Position numbers and translations under genes: made by a program
Origin: Actinopolymorpha alba DSM 45243
GTDB taxonomy: Bacteria > Actinomycetota > Actinomycetes > Propionibacteriales > Actinopolymorphaceae
NCBI RefSeq assembly: GCF_000373925.1
Contig: NZ_KB892743.1
Coordinates: forward strand, 58,493-122,492
Direction of reading: 5' to 3'
DNA length: 64,000 nt
Part shown: positions 46,134 through 55,132 of the stretch, piece by piece
Layout: each line of letters begins with the position of its first letter
Position numbering within the stretch: position 1 is the first letter of the stretch
The notes under the pieces: generated by a model
What the model was told of the DNA's origin: nothing
Seen by the model: the letters and a program-made list of their open reading frames with translations, nothing else
Database searches by the model: none

Positions 46134-46964
46134 CTAGCGGGCCAGCCGTCCGAGCAGCGCGGACGCGGTGGTGATGCCGATCCCAGCCGCAACGACGAGG
46201 ACCGCGAAGTCCAGGCCAAGGTTCGCCGGCGTACCAACCAGCAACCCCCGCAACGCGTCGACCTCGTAGCTCAGCGGGTTGAACAGCGCAACCCACTTGA
46301 GCCAGTCGGGCATCAACGCGATCGGATACAACGCGTTCGACGCGAAGAACAGCGGCATCGTGAGCGCCTGCCCGATACCCATCAGGCGGTCGCGGTTGAG
46401 GACCAGCCCGGCGATGGTGAGGGAGAGGCAGGAGAAGAACGCGGCCCCCAGGAGGAGCGCGGCCACCGCGCCGAGGAGCCGCAGCGGGTTGGGCGTGATG
46501 TTGACGCCGAGGAGCACCGCCAGGATGAGCACGATCACGGCCTGGACGGTGGCCCGGACTCCGGCGGCGAACGCCTTCCCCGTCACGAGGGCGGCTCGCG
46601 GTGTCGGCGTCACCAGGAGCTTCGCGAGGACGCCGGCGTCGCGTTCCCAGATGATCTGGATGCCGTAGAAGATCGCGATGAACAACGCGGACTGGGCGAG
46701 GATGCCGGGCGCGAGGTAGTCGAGGTACGGCACGTTGCCGGTCGGGATGACCCGCAGCCGGCTGAACGTCGTACCGAAGACCGTGAGCCACAGCGCGGGC
46801 TGGATCGCCCGGGTGATCAGCTCGGTACGGTCGTGGCGGAGCTTCTGGAGTTCGAGCAGGCACAGGGTGGCCACCCGGCTGGGCAGCCGCCACCCGGCCA
46901 GCCGGCCGGTGAGAGCGTGCTCAACCGAGTCGGCGGGCGGTGCGGCGCGTGCTGCGGACGTCAC
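46134..46964 (-). CDS. ABC-2 type transporter permease (DrrB-like)
   Basis: The 276-residue protein has a cytoplasmic N-terminus and six helices, with ABC-2 sequences such as ELITRAIQPALWLTVFGTTF, FYGIQIIWERDAGVLAKLLV and the C-terminal FNPLSYEVDALRGLL. AAGGAGG precedes the GTG at 46964 by a suitable distance. It overlaps the end of the ATPase gene by about 44 bases. It is the membrane part of a MarR-controlled drug exporter. Confidence 0.9.
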   Translation of the reverse strand: MTSAARAAPPADSVEHALTGRLAGWRLPSRVATLCLLELQKLRHDRTELITRAIQPALWLTVFGTTFSRLRVIPTGNVPYLDYLAPGILAQSALFIAIFYGIQIIWERDAGVLAKLLVTPTPRAALVTGKAFAAGVRATVQAVIVLILAVLLGVNITPNPLRLLGAVAALLLGAAFFSCLSLTIAGLVLNRDRLMGIGQALTMPLFFASNALYPIALMPDWLKWVALFNPLSYEVDALRGLLVGTPANLGLDFAVLVVAAGIGITTASALLGRLAR

Positions 46965-47736
46965 GGAACCCACCTCCTTCCTCGAAGGTGTCGCCGGCGT
47001 GGTGGCGGAAGACGTCCTCGAGGCTGGCGCCGGGTCCCAGCGCGGCCTTGAGGTCCTCCGGCGCGCCGACGGCCCGGAGCCGGCCGAGGTGCATGAGCCC
47101 GATCCGGTCGCACATCTGGTCGGCCTCGTCCATGTAGTGGGTGGTGACGAGGACCGTCATGCCGGTGTCGGCCCGCAACTCCTCCACGCGTTCCCACACG
47201 GTGCCGCGGGCGATGGGGTCGAGCCCGATCGTCGGCTCGTCGAGGACCAGGAGCCGGGGACGGTTGATGAGGGCCTGTGCGAGTTCGAGCCGGCGGATCA
47301 TCCCACCGGAGTACGTCGCGGCCAGCCGGTCCGCGGCCTGCGTCAGCCCCATGATCTCCAGCGCCTCGTCCACCTGAGGCCGTCGCTCCTTGCGGGGAAC
47401 GTCGAAGAGCCGGGCGAAGAGCATGACATTCTCGCGGCCGGTGAGGGCGGCGTCGGCCGACAGCTGCTGCGGGACATACCCGATCAGGCGACGGACGGCC
47501 ATCTTGCGGCGGCGTACGTCGAACCCGAACACGCGGGCCGCACCCTCCTGGAGGGGCAGCAGCGTGGTGAGGACCCGGATGGTCGTGGTCTTGCCGGCGC
47601 CGTTGGGACCGAGCAGTCCGAAGACCTCGCCGGGGCGTACTTCGAGGTCGAGGTCGGCGACGGCCTGGTGTTCGTTGAAGTGGTACGACAGGCCGTGCAG
47701 CGACACCGCGGGAACGCCGTCGGGGTAGTCAGTCAT
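46921..47736 (-). CDS. ABC transporter ATP-binding protein (DrrA-like)
   Basis: From ATG 47736 the product has 271 residues, with Walker A LGPNGAGKTTTIRVL, signature YSGGMIRRLELAQALI and Walker B LLVLDEPTIGLD, followed by VTTHYMDEADQMCDR. This signature variant is typical of daunorubicin-resistance-type ATPases. It overlaps the upstream marR-like stop by eight bases and the permease start downstream, so the three genes are one operon. Confidence 0.92.
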   Translation of the reverse strand: MTDYPDGVPAVSLHGLSYHFNEHQAVADLDLEVRPGEVFGLLGPNGAGKTTTIRVLTTLLPLQEGAARVFGFDVRRRKMAVRRLIGYVPQQLSADAALTGRENVMLFARLFDVPRKERRPQVDEALEIMGLTQAADRLAATYSGGMIRRLELAQALINRPRLLVLDEPTIGLDPIARGTVWERVEELRADTGMTVLVTTHYMDEADQMCDRIGLMHLGRLRAVGAPEDLKAALGPGASLEDVFRHHAGDTFEEGGGFRDVRSTRRTARRLG

Positions 47737-48232
47737 CTCCCGCCTCCTCCTCGAGGCTCCCTCCGGCACCGTCGAGACGGAGGGTCAGCTCGGCCAGTGC
47801 GGGTACGGCGTTCACCAGGACCCGGCGCTGCTTGGCGGGCATGGCCTGCAGCGCCGCCGCGACCACATGCACCCGGCCGTCGCGGGAACGGCTGAGGCGT
47901 GCCTCCGCCTCCTCGGTCAGGTGCAGCCGGGCCACCCGGCGATCCGTGGGATCGACGTCCCGGCGGAGAAGCTGCGCCTTCGACAGCTGCCGGACGAGCG
48001 TGCTCACGGTGTTGGCCGCGAGCCGCAGCTCACTGGCCGCAGCCGTCACGGAGATGCCGGGCTGCCGGCGTACCAACCGGAGCAATTCGGCCTGAGCACC
48101 GGTCAGCGGGCCGAAGAACCACTCGGCGCCCGCGCTGCGGCGCAGTCCCCGGCGCAGCGCACCAATGCCCGCGAGCAGCTCCTCGGCCAGAGCGAGCTCG
48201 GCGTTCTGGGCGATTGTCGGCTCAGAAGCCAC
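47729..48232 (-). CDS. MarR-family transcriptional regulator
   Basis: The 167-residue protein has a MarR winged helix (ISVTAAASELRLAANTVSTL, VDPTDRRVARLHLTEEAE). It heads an operon with a DrrAB-like exporter and most likely represses it until a toxic ligand is bound. A 370-base gene-free region with repeat C lies upstream. Confidence 0.9.
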   Translation of the reverse strand: MASEPTIAQNAELALAEELLAGIGALRRGLRRSAGAEWFFGPLTGAQAELLRLVRRQPGISVTAAASELRLAANTVSTLVRQLSKAQLLRRDVDPTDRRVARLHLTEEAEARLSRSRDGRVHVVAAALQAMPAKQRRVLVNAVPALAELTLRLDGAGGSLEEEAGDD

Positions 48233-48608
48233 CCGACCAGAGTAGCTCTGTCACAGAGGTAACTACCAGAACCGCGAGCTGACCGATGATTGCCGCGCCA
48301 AGTACCTGTGACAACTCGGGGTTGCGTGAGGATTGTGAAGGATTCTGGTCATATATCGACGAAAATCCTTCATGATCATGGCGGCCGCGCGCTCCGACAA
48401 CTTCCAGAAGCTGCGCCCCGGATGATGGCGTTTGAAGAACCCTCGGCGTGACGCTGCTGGCGTCTCACATTGTGTACAGCCTTTGCGGGAGCTCACGCAG
48501 AAGCCTGGTGAGCCCACCACTGACCTGGTGCTGTTCGCCGCCTCCCACATCGCGCGATCAAATGCGAGAGACCACAGTTTTGAATAGGCCTCCATGTGAG
48601 GTCAGGCT
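48233..48608. other. Gene-free spacer with repeat C
   Basis: No gene is seen in these 376 bases. They contain the marR promoter region, repeat C (48331-48377) and GTCTCACATTG near 48469. TTTTGAATAGGCCTCCATGT near 48574 is similar to the reverse strand of 39845-39863, which suggests pieces of a shared inserted element. Confidence 0.55.
48331..48377. repeat. Repeat family C, copy 2 (diverged)
   Basis: GATTGTGAAGGATTCTGGTC faces GACGAAAATCCTTCATGATC around the loop ATATATC. Against the copy at 7856-7902 the stem has acquired G-T wobbles and two mismatches but keeps the same length and loop size. Confidence 0.75.
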
Positions 48609-49514
48609 TTAGGAGAGGACGTCCTTACGGAGGAAGGTCCACCAGGCGCAGGCGAAGAACACCGCGGCGTAGACCAGCGCGGACACCCCACCCTTCGCCA
48701 TCCCCTCCAGCTGCACCGGCTCGGTGAACAGCCCGCGCCAGGCGTCGGCGTAGTGCATCGGCAGCACGCTGCGGAGGGAGCCGAGCGCGTCCACCTGGTT
48801 GAGGATGTTGGCGACGATCACGACAACCACGCAGCCGCCGACGGCCGCCAGCGGAGTGTCCGTGCTCACCGACAACCAGAACGCCAGTGCGGCAATGAGG
48901 AGCAGCGTGCCGGCGAGGTAGCCGACCATGCCCCCGATCCGCAGCAGCGCCTCGCTGGTACCAAGGTCGTCACCGCGCGGCGTACGCAATGCTCCCCATC
49001 CGAACGCCGCCCAGCCCACCGCCAGCGCGGTCGCGGTGAGGAGCACGAGCGCCACCGTCGAGGTCAGCAGGCTGACCGCGAGCTTGACGCCGAGCAGCCG
49101 CGCGCGCGGGACCGGCACGGCCAGGAGATACCGCAGGGTCCCCCAGCTCGCCTCGCTGGCCACGGCGTCACCACACTGCAGCGCCACGATCATGACCAGC
49201 AGGAACGTCGCGGACGCCGAGAGGGTGAAGACGGTGAAGTTCGCCGCGCTGAAGGTCGCGAGGCCGCCGAACGACGCCGTGCCGCCGGTGTCCTGGGTGC
49301 CGAACCTGAAGGCGGCGACGAGTACGAGGGGAAGGGCGACGACCAGGCCGAACACCAGTCCGGTCCGGCGACGGCGAAGCTGCCGGCGGAGTTCGGTGCG
49401 GATCCGGAGCGTGGCCCGGGCGCGGTATCCCGGCACCGCTCCGTCGGTGCTGAGCGTGGTGGGGGCGAGCGGGGTGGCGGCGATCTGGTCCGTCATGGCG
49501 TTCTCACTGGTCAT
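48609..49514 (-). CDS. ABC transporter permease (ABC-2 family)
   Basis: The 301-residue protein has six helices with ABC-2 features: RIRTELRRQLRRRRTGLVFG at the N-terminus, SEASWGTLRYLLAVPVPRAR after helix two, and a C-terminal helix ending WWTFLRKDVLS. It starts three bases after the hydrolase-ABC fusion gene and must be its permease partner, since that fusion supplies the only ATPase in the operon. Confidence 0.9.
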   Translation of the reverse strand: MTSENAMTDQIAATPLAPTTLSTDGAVPGYRARATLRIRTELRRQLRRRRTGLVFGLVVALPLVLVAAFRFGTQDTGGTASFGGLATFSAANFTVFTLSASATFLLVMIVALQCGDAVASEASWGTLRYLLAVPVPRARLLGVKLAVSLLTSTVALVLLTATALAVGWAAFGWGALRTPRGDDLGTSEALLRIGGMVGYLAGTLLLIAALAFWLSVSTDTPLAAVGGCVVVVIVANILNQVDALGSLRSVLPMHYADAWRGLFTEPVQLEGMAKGGVSALVYAAVFFACAWWTFLRKDVLS

Positions 49515-49517
49515 CGG

Positions 49518-52400
49518 TCACCGGTCCTGGCGGTACTCATGGCCGACGAGGGTCAGGAACACGTCCTCCAACTGCCGGCGTGGCGCGACCCGGTCGACGC
49601 CGACACCGCCGGCCACGAGCGTCCGCACCAACTCGCTGCGGGCGACCCCGTCGAGGTCGACGACCAGGCCGCCGTTCTGCCGGGCGACGGAGCGGACACC
49701 GAGGTCGCCGAGCAGCGTTTCGGCCCGCTCCACGTCGGTGACGTCGACGACCACGGTGGGTGAGTCGGCAACGATGTCCTCGACCCGGCCGGCCGCGAGG
49801 CGCCGCCCTCGATGGAGTACGACCACGTGCGTGCAGGTCTGCTCCACCTCGGCCAGGAGGTGGCTGGAGACGAGCACGGCCCGGCGGCCCTCGGTGTAGC
49901 GCCTGAGCACACCCCGCAGCTCCGCGATCTGGGGCGGGTCGAGGCCGTCCGTCGGTTCGTCGAGGATGAGCAGGTCCGGCATCCCGAGCATGGCCTGGGC
50001 GATGGCGAGCCGCTGGGTCATGCCGTGGCTGTACGTCCGAACCTTCCGGTCCAGCGCGGGCCCGAGCCCCGCGATCTCCAGGACCTCCTCGAACCTCGCG
50101 TCCGCCACCGGGCGTCCTGTCGCCTGCCAGAACAGCTCGAGGTTCGCCCGGCCGGTCAGGTACGGCAGGAACCCGGGCCCTTCGACCAGGACGCCCACCC
50201 GGGACAGCACCGGCGTGCCCGCGGTCAGGGGATGACCGAAGAGCAGCACCTCCCCGGCGGTCGGGCGGACCAACCCCTGGAGGATGCGCAGGCAGGTCGT
50301 CTTACCCGCGCCGTTCGGGCCGAGCAGCCCCACCACCTCTCCACGCCGCACCGTGAAGTCCACTTCCTGGAGCGCGGTGAGGCCGTCGGCGTACGTCTTG
50401 CCAAGACCGCACACGACGAGCGGAGTGTCCGCGTGTTCGGCGACGACATGCCGGACGCGGCGCCGCGACCGCCGCCGCCCGAGCAGCCACACGGCGGCGC
50501 CGCCCAGGATCAACGCCGTCACGACCCCGGCAAGGATGGCGAGCCACGGTCCGGTCGGGTCACCGGCCGCGCTGGCCGCCACCTGCGGAAGGCGGACCGT
50601 GTTGCCGGCCAGCCCGGCGACGTACACCTGCGGCGCCTCGGGTCCGGCGTACGCCTGGTCGGCGGTCGCGAGCGTGACCCTGAGCCGGTGGCCGGCGGGA
50701 AAGCGGTGCACGATCGCGGGCAGCGTCACCGTCACCGGCCTGGCCTGGTCGATCGAGGCCGGCAGGTTGGTCAGCCGGACCGGCGCGACACCGCCGCCGG
50801 GTAGCTCGACCACCCCGCTTGGCGCGACGTCGTACAGCTTGACGAAGAGCACCGCGCTGCCCGTCGGCGAGGCGGCTCTGACCCGGACGCTTGGCGCACC
50901 CGTCACGTCGACGCGGCTCGACAACGGCGCCGACTCGTACACCACGCTCTGGCCCGGGATGTCCAGCGTGAGCCAGCGGGCCAGCAGGCTGCTGCCGAGG
51001 GCCCCGAGTGCTCCGAGGCCGCCGAGGCCGGGGACGGACGACAGGGCGGCAGGTGTACCAGCCGGGGGATTGCTGACTGGCTGGGGCTGTCCGTCGAGGG
51101 TGATCTCGCGGGCGGGCTCGTCACCGCCGAGGTGTGGATAGGCCTTCGCGAAGAGGCCGAGGCTGCGTACGCCGGTGCCGCCGTAGTCGGTCCCGGTGAC
51201 CCGACTGAACGCGAAGGACCGGACGGGCGCGCGGCCGGTTCCCTTGACGTAGTAGTCCAGCCAGCCGACGGTGGCCGCCTTGACCCGGCGCTGGTCCAGG
51301 TCGGACCCGGCACCGCCGTCGTGACCGCCCGCGAACCACGTAACGCGGGCCCGCGTCCCCGCGGCCGCGATGCCGGTGGCGTTCGCTTCGGCCTCCGAGA
51401 GCGGAAACAACGTGTCGGCAGTCCCCTGCACGAGCAGCGTGGGGGCGCTGATCCGGTGGAGGATCTGGGACGGACTCGAGCGCTTCAACAGCCGGAGGGT
51501 GGCCGGGTCGGCGCGGCCGGTCATGACCGCGCGCTGGTACATCCGGCAGACGTCCGGCGCGAACCGCCCGCAGCTGGGATCCATCCTCTCGGCTGCGGGC
51601 ACCTTCGGTGAGGGCGCCGCGGACGGGACGGGGCCGGGGGAGGCGGATGTCCCGGTCGCCGCGGACAGCCCGTCAGCCTCTGTCAACGGTTCTTTGACAG
51701 ACAGCGGAGTCAGGGTCGGCGATGTGTCGGTCCCAGCGGCGAACAACCAGCCGGCCCAAGCCCGCTTGAAGACTCCTTCCGCGGGTCCACGTCCGGTCGA
51801 CTCCGGGAACAGCGCGGTGGACAGGTCGTTCCAGGTGACCTGCGGAACGATCGCGTCGACCCTGTGGTCGTACCCCGCCAGCAGCAACGCGAGCGCGCCA
51901 CCGTACGACCCGCCCACCACGCCGACCCGCGGGTCGCCCGGACCGTCGCGGCGGACCTCGGGCCGGGCCGCGAGCCAGTCCAGCAGGGCCCGCGCGTCGT
52001 TGACCTCGTAGTCGGGGCTGTCAAGATGGATCTGCCCGCTGGAACGCCCGAAGCCCTGGGCGGTCCAGGTGAGAACGACGTACCCGCGGTCGGTCAGGTC
52101 CTGGGCCTGCCCGTCAACGCTGTCCTTGGTGCCACCGAAGCCGTGCGCGAGGAGAACCGCCGGGGCCGGCTGGGCGGCTGTCGCCGTCGCGGGGAGGTAA
52201 AGCCGGGTGTCAAGGCGTACGGGCTGGTCACGCCGCGGACCGGTGAGGACAGTCACCATCGCGTCCTCTGCCCGGTAGCCGGGACGCGTGTCAACCGCGT
52301 GCCACGCGACGCCGCCGATGCCCGCCGCGAGGGCGACTACCAGAGCTGCCATGCGGCCGCGAAAACGCACTGCGACCATGCGGACACCGTACGCGTTCAA
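49518..52400 (-). CDS. Fusion of extracytoplasmic S15/CocE-type hydrolase and ABC transporter ATPase
   Basis: One continuous frame encodes 960 residues. An N-terminal signal-anchor helix (about 10-30) leads to an alpha/beta hydrolase of the X-Pro dipeptidyl-peptidase/CocE type, with the nucleophile serine in VVGGSYGGALAL (about 163), an aspartate in VQGTADTLFP (about 330) and a histidine in FAGGHDGG (about 357). A jelly-roll PepX_C-like domain follows (about 455-600). A second helix (about 618-643) is followed by a basic stop and a full ABC ATPase: Walker A GPNGAGKTT (~694), signature YSHGMTQRLAIAQAM (~790), Walker B LLILDEPTDGLD. The topology puts the hydrolase outside and the ATPase inside. 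The exact start is uncertain (52379 is also possible). Confidence 0.88.
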   Translation of the reverse strand: MNAYGVRMVAVRFRGRMAALVVALAAGIGGVAWHAVDTRPGYRAEDAMVTVLTGPRRDQPVRLDTRLYLPATATAAQPAPAVLLAHGFGGTKDSVDGQAQDLTDRGYVVLTWTAQGFGRSSGQIHLDSPDYEVNDARALLDWLAARPEVRRDGPGDPRVGVVGGSYGGALALLLAGYDHRVDAIVPQVTWNDLSTALFPESTGRGPAEGVFKRAWAGWLFAAGTDTSPTLTPLSVKEPLTEADGLSAATGTSASPGPVPSAAPSPKVPAAERMDPSCGRFAPDVCRMYQRAVMTGRADPATLRLLKRSSPSQILHRISAPTLLVQGTADTLFPLSEAEANATGIAAAGTRARVTWFAGGHDGGAGSDLDQRRVKAATVGWLDYYVKGTGRAPVRSFAFSRVTGTDYGGTGVRSLGLFAKAYPHLGGDEPAREITLDGQPQPVSNPPAGTPAALSSVPGLGGLGALGALGSSLLARWLTLDIPGQSVVYESAPLSSRVDVTGAPSVRVRAASPTGSAVLFVKLYDVAPSGVVELPGGGVAPVRLTNLPASIDQARPVTVTLPAIVHRFPAGHRLRVTLATADQAYAGPEAPQVYVAGLAGNTVRLPQVAASAAGDPTGPWLAILAGVVTALILGGAAVWLLGRRRSRRRVRHVVAEHADTPLVVCGLGKTYADGLTALQEVDFTVRRGEVVGLLGPNGAGKTTCLRILQGLVRPTAGEVLLFGHPLTAGTPVLSRVGVLVEGPGFLPYLTGRANLELFWQATGRPVADARFEEVLEIAGLGPALDRKVRTYSHGMTQRLAIAQAMLGMPDLLILDEPTDGLDPPQIAELRGVLRRYTEGRRAVLVSSHLLAEVEQTCTHVVVLHRGRRLAAGRVEDIVADSPTVVVDVTDVERAETLLGDLGVRSVARQNGGLVVDLDGVARSELVRTLVAGGVGVDRVAPRRQLEDVFLTLVGHEYRQDR

Positions 52401-52468
52401 GCTGGGGTCGCGGGGCCGGTTTGCCGGGCCAGTGCCAGCTCAGTGCCGGGTCAGTGCCGGGGTCCCGT

Positions 52469-53107
52469 TCAGTGCGTGGAGTCGAGAGCCAGCCGGACCG
52501 CGAGCGCGCCGAACACTGCCGCCGACACCCGGTCGAGCCAGCGCCGGAACGCCTGGCGACGGAGAAGGCGATCGGACATGGTTCCCGCCAACAGACCCGC
52601 CGACGCGTCCACCGAGAGCCCCACGACGATGAACAACCCGCCGAGCACCAGGAACTGCACCGTCGCCGGCAAGCTACCCGCGCCGGTCGTGAGGAACTGC
52701 GGGAAGAACGCCAGATAGAAGAGGATCACCTTGGGGTTGGCGAGGTTCGTGAGCACCGCCATGCCATAGACGCGGGGCAGTGATCGTGCCCGCGGCGCCA
52801 CCGGGGCTGAGAGGTCGAGCCTCCGGCTCGCCCGCCACGTCGTGATCGCGAGGTAGATCAGGAAGAGCGCGCCGGCGATGCGTACTCCGTCCAGCACGAG
52901 CGGCGCCGCCCGGATCAGCGCCCCGAGGCCGAACGCCGCGGCAGTGGTGTGGACCGCGAGGCCGGTCGACATCCCCAGCGCCGCCACGACACCCGCCCGG
53001 CGTCCCCCGGTGAGCGCATTGGCGACGATGAACAACATGTCAGGCCCAGGTGCGACGCTGATCAGCGCGACCGCGACGACGAACGCGGCAAGCAGGGCGT
53101 GGTCCAT
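52469..53107 (-). CDS. LysE-family amino acid exporter
   Basis: The 212-residue protein has six helices and the LysE/RhtB signature: APGPDMLFIVANALTGGRRA in the first loop, GMSTGLAVHTTAAAFGL, and NLANPKVILFYLAFFPQF. It exports amino acids or related metabolites. It stands alone between the hydrolase-ABC gene and a divergent two-component system. Confidence 0.92.
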   Translation of the reverse strand: MDHALLAAFVVAVALISVAPGPDMLFIVANALTGGRRAGVVAALGMSTGLAVHTTAAAFGLGALIRAAPLVLDGVRIAGALFLIYLAITTWRASRRLDLSAPVAPRARSLPRVYGMAVLTNLANPKVILFYLAFFPQFLTTGAGSLPATVQFLVLGGLFIVVGLSVDASAGLLAGTMSDRLLRRQAFRRWLDRVSAAVFGALAVRLALDSTH

Positions 53108-53395
53108 AGCCCGTTCTCCAACTTCTTACGTGCGAGGCCGCCCAGCCAGGTGGCTCATTTTCTCCTGATCAGGCCCGTACGACCCGTCCGGGAGGCGAAC
53201 ACCCGGTCGGACCCGGTTCATTCCCGCGGCCGCTCAACTAGCCTCACGTCCTGTGCGAGCGCTGCCAACGGACCCTGGAAGCGGTCTGGGACGACGAGCG
53301 GGGCGGGCTTCACCCGGGTACGCCACCTGGCCCGGCGCGGTGCCCGGACCTCGGCCGGCCTCGCCCTCGGTGCACTCACCGGAGTCCTCACCCTC

Positions 53396-54472
53396 GTGGG
53401 GTTGCTGCTCGCCGGGCTTGCCGTCGCGGGCACCGCGGCACTGCCGCCCGCTCGACGGACGGCGACCCGACTGATCCACGATGCGGCGAGGTGGCTGGGC
53501 ACGCTCGAGGGCCAGCGGTTGGCCAGGTTTCTCGGCGGGGAGAGCTCCCCACCAGCCAGTGGTCGGCGCGCACTGGAGTACCTCGCGGTGCGGTGGCCGG
53601 TGGGTCTGCTCGGCGGCTTCGTCCTCGTGCTCCTCGGCTACGGCGCGGCAGTCGGCAGCGCCCTCGTCGGGGGCTGGCTGGTCGGAAGACGCCCCGACAA
53701 CATCCCACCGACCTGGCCGATCGTCCTCTACATCCTCGTCCTGGGGCTGGTCCTGCTGTATCTCGCCCTGCAGGGCCTGGCCGGGGTCGCGGCCCTCGAC
53801 CGCCGGCTGGCGCGGCACTTCCTCGGACCCAGCGAACGCGAACGCCTCCAGCGTCGGATCGCCGAACTCGCGAGCAGCCGGGCCGGGATCGTCGAGGCGG
53901 TGGACGCCGAACGCCGCCGGATCGAGCGCGATCTCCATGACGGCGTACAACAACGGCTCGTCGCGCTGGCCATGCTGCTCGGGCGCACCCGCCGCAGCGA
54001 CGACCCAGCGAAGTCCCACGACCTGCTCCGCCAGGCTCACGAGGAGTCCCAGCACATCCTGAACGACCTACGCGATGTGGCGTGGCGGGTCTATCCGACC
54101 GCCCTCGACACCCTGGGGCTGGAGGAGGCGCTCGCCGCGGTGGCCGACCGGTCCAGCGTGCCGGTCCAGATGTCGTACACCGTGGCGGAACCGCTCGCCG
54201 CCCCGATCGCGACTGCCGTCTACTTCGTCGTCTGCGAGGGCGTGACCAACGCCGCCAAGCATTCCGGCGCGGACCTGATCAGCGTCATTGTCGATCGCCG
54301 GGAGAGGATCATTCACGTGCGGATCAGCGACAACGGAGCGGGCGGCGCCGACCCCGGGGGCGGCGGACTGTCCGGCCTCGCGCGGCGGGTGGTCGCGCTC
54401 GATGGCACGCTCGCGGTCGAGAGCCCGCGCGGGGGTCCGACCACGATCACCGCGGAGTTGCCGTGCGCGTGA
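53396..54472 (+). CDS. NarL-type sensor histidine kinase (start uncertain)
   Basis: The product has at least 358 residues. The membrane part has about four helices; similarity to the PF13796-type sensor domain extends upstream of 53396 (HLARRGARTSAGLALGALTG), yet no ATG/GTG/TTG exists there in frame, so the true start may be a rarer codon near 53300 or the sequence may carry an error. The HisKA_3 motif is EAVDAERRRIERDLHDGVQQ and the ATPase part has CEGVTNAAKHSGA and DNGAGGADPGGGG. It overlaps the response regulator by ten bases. Confidence 0.82.
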   Translation: MGLLLAGLAVAGTAALPPARRTATRLIHDAARWLGTLEGQRLARFLGGESSPPASGRRALEYLAVRWPVGLLGGFVLVLLGYGAAVGSALVGGWLVGRRPDNIPPTWPIVLYILVLGLVLLYLALQGLAGVAALDRRLARHFLGPSERERLQRRIAELASSRAGIVEAVDAERRRIERDLHDGVQQRLVALAMLLGRTRRSDDPAKSHDLLRQAHEESQHILNDLRDVAWRVYPTALDTLGLEEALAAVADRSSVPVQMSYTVAEPLAAPIATAVYFVVCEGVTNAAKHSGADLISVIVDRRERIIHVRISDNGAGGADPGGGGLSGLARRVVALDGTLAVESPRGGPTTITAELPCA

Positions 54473-55107
54473 TCCTCGCCGAAGACTCGGTGCTGCTGCG
54501 GGAAGGGCTCGTCCGGCTGCTCACCGAGGAAGATCACGCCGTCGTCGCCGCGGTGGGTGATGGCGACGCGCTGCTCGCGGCGGTGGCGGAGCATCGGCCC
54601 GAGGTTGTGGTGGCCGACGTACGCATGCCGCCGACCCACACGGACGAAGGCCTGCGGGCGGCGCTGGAGATCCGCCGGCGGTGGCCGGGCACCGGCGTAC
54701 TCGTGCTGTCGCAGTACGTCGAGAAGCGGTACGCCACGGAGCTGCTCGGGTCTGACACCAACGGTGTCGGGTACCTCCTGAAGGACCGGGTCGCGCAGGT
54801 GGAGGAGTTCCTCGCCGCCCTGGACCGGGTCGGTGCGGGGGGTGCGGCGTTCGATCCCGAGGTGGTGCGGCAACTCCTCGCCCGCACCACCCACGCGGAT
54901 CCGTTGGCCAGGCTCACCCCACGGGAGCGGGACGTACTCGCCCACATGGCGGAGGGACACACCAACGCCTCGATCGCCGCCGCGCTGCATGTCTCGTCGA
55001 GCGCGGTGGAGAAGCACGTCAACGCGATCTTCGACAAGCTCGAGTTGTCGCACGTGACGGGCTACAGCCGGCGGGTCCTCGCCATCCTCCGCTACCTGGG
55101 TACGTGA
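54463..55107 (+). CDS. LuxR-family response regulator
   Basis: The 214-residue protein has a receiver domain (ILAEDSVLLREGLVRLLTEE, aspartate in VVVADVRMPP, LLKDRVAQVEEF) and a LuxR HTH (LTPRERDVLAHMAEGHTNAS, then SSAVEKHVNAIFDKLEL). The GTG at 54463 overlaps the kinase stop, so it is the cognate partner. Targets are unknown; the LysE or DedA neighbours are candidates by position only. Confidence 0.92.
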   Translation: MRVILAEDSVLLREGLVRLLTEEDHAVVAAVGDGDALLAAVAEHRPEVVVADVRMPPTHTDEGLRAALEIRRRWPGTGVLVLSQYVEKRYATELLGSDTNGVGYLLKDRVAQVEEFLAALDRVGAGGAAFDPEVVRQLLARTTHADPLARLTPRERDVLAHMAEGHTNASIAAALHVSSSAVEKHVNAIFDKLELSHVTGYSRRVLAILRYLGT

Positions 55108-55132
55108 CGCCGGCCCTCGAGAGGCTCCTGTC

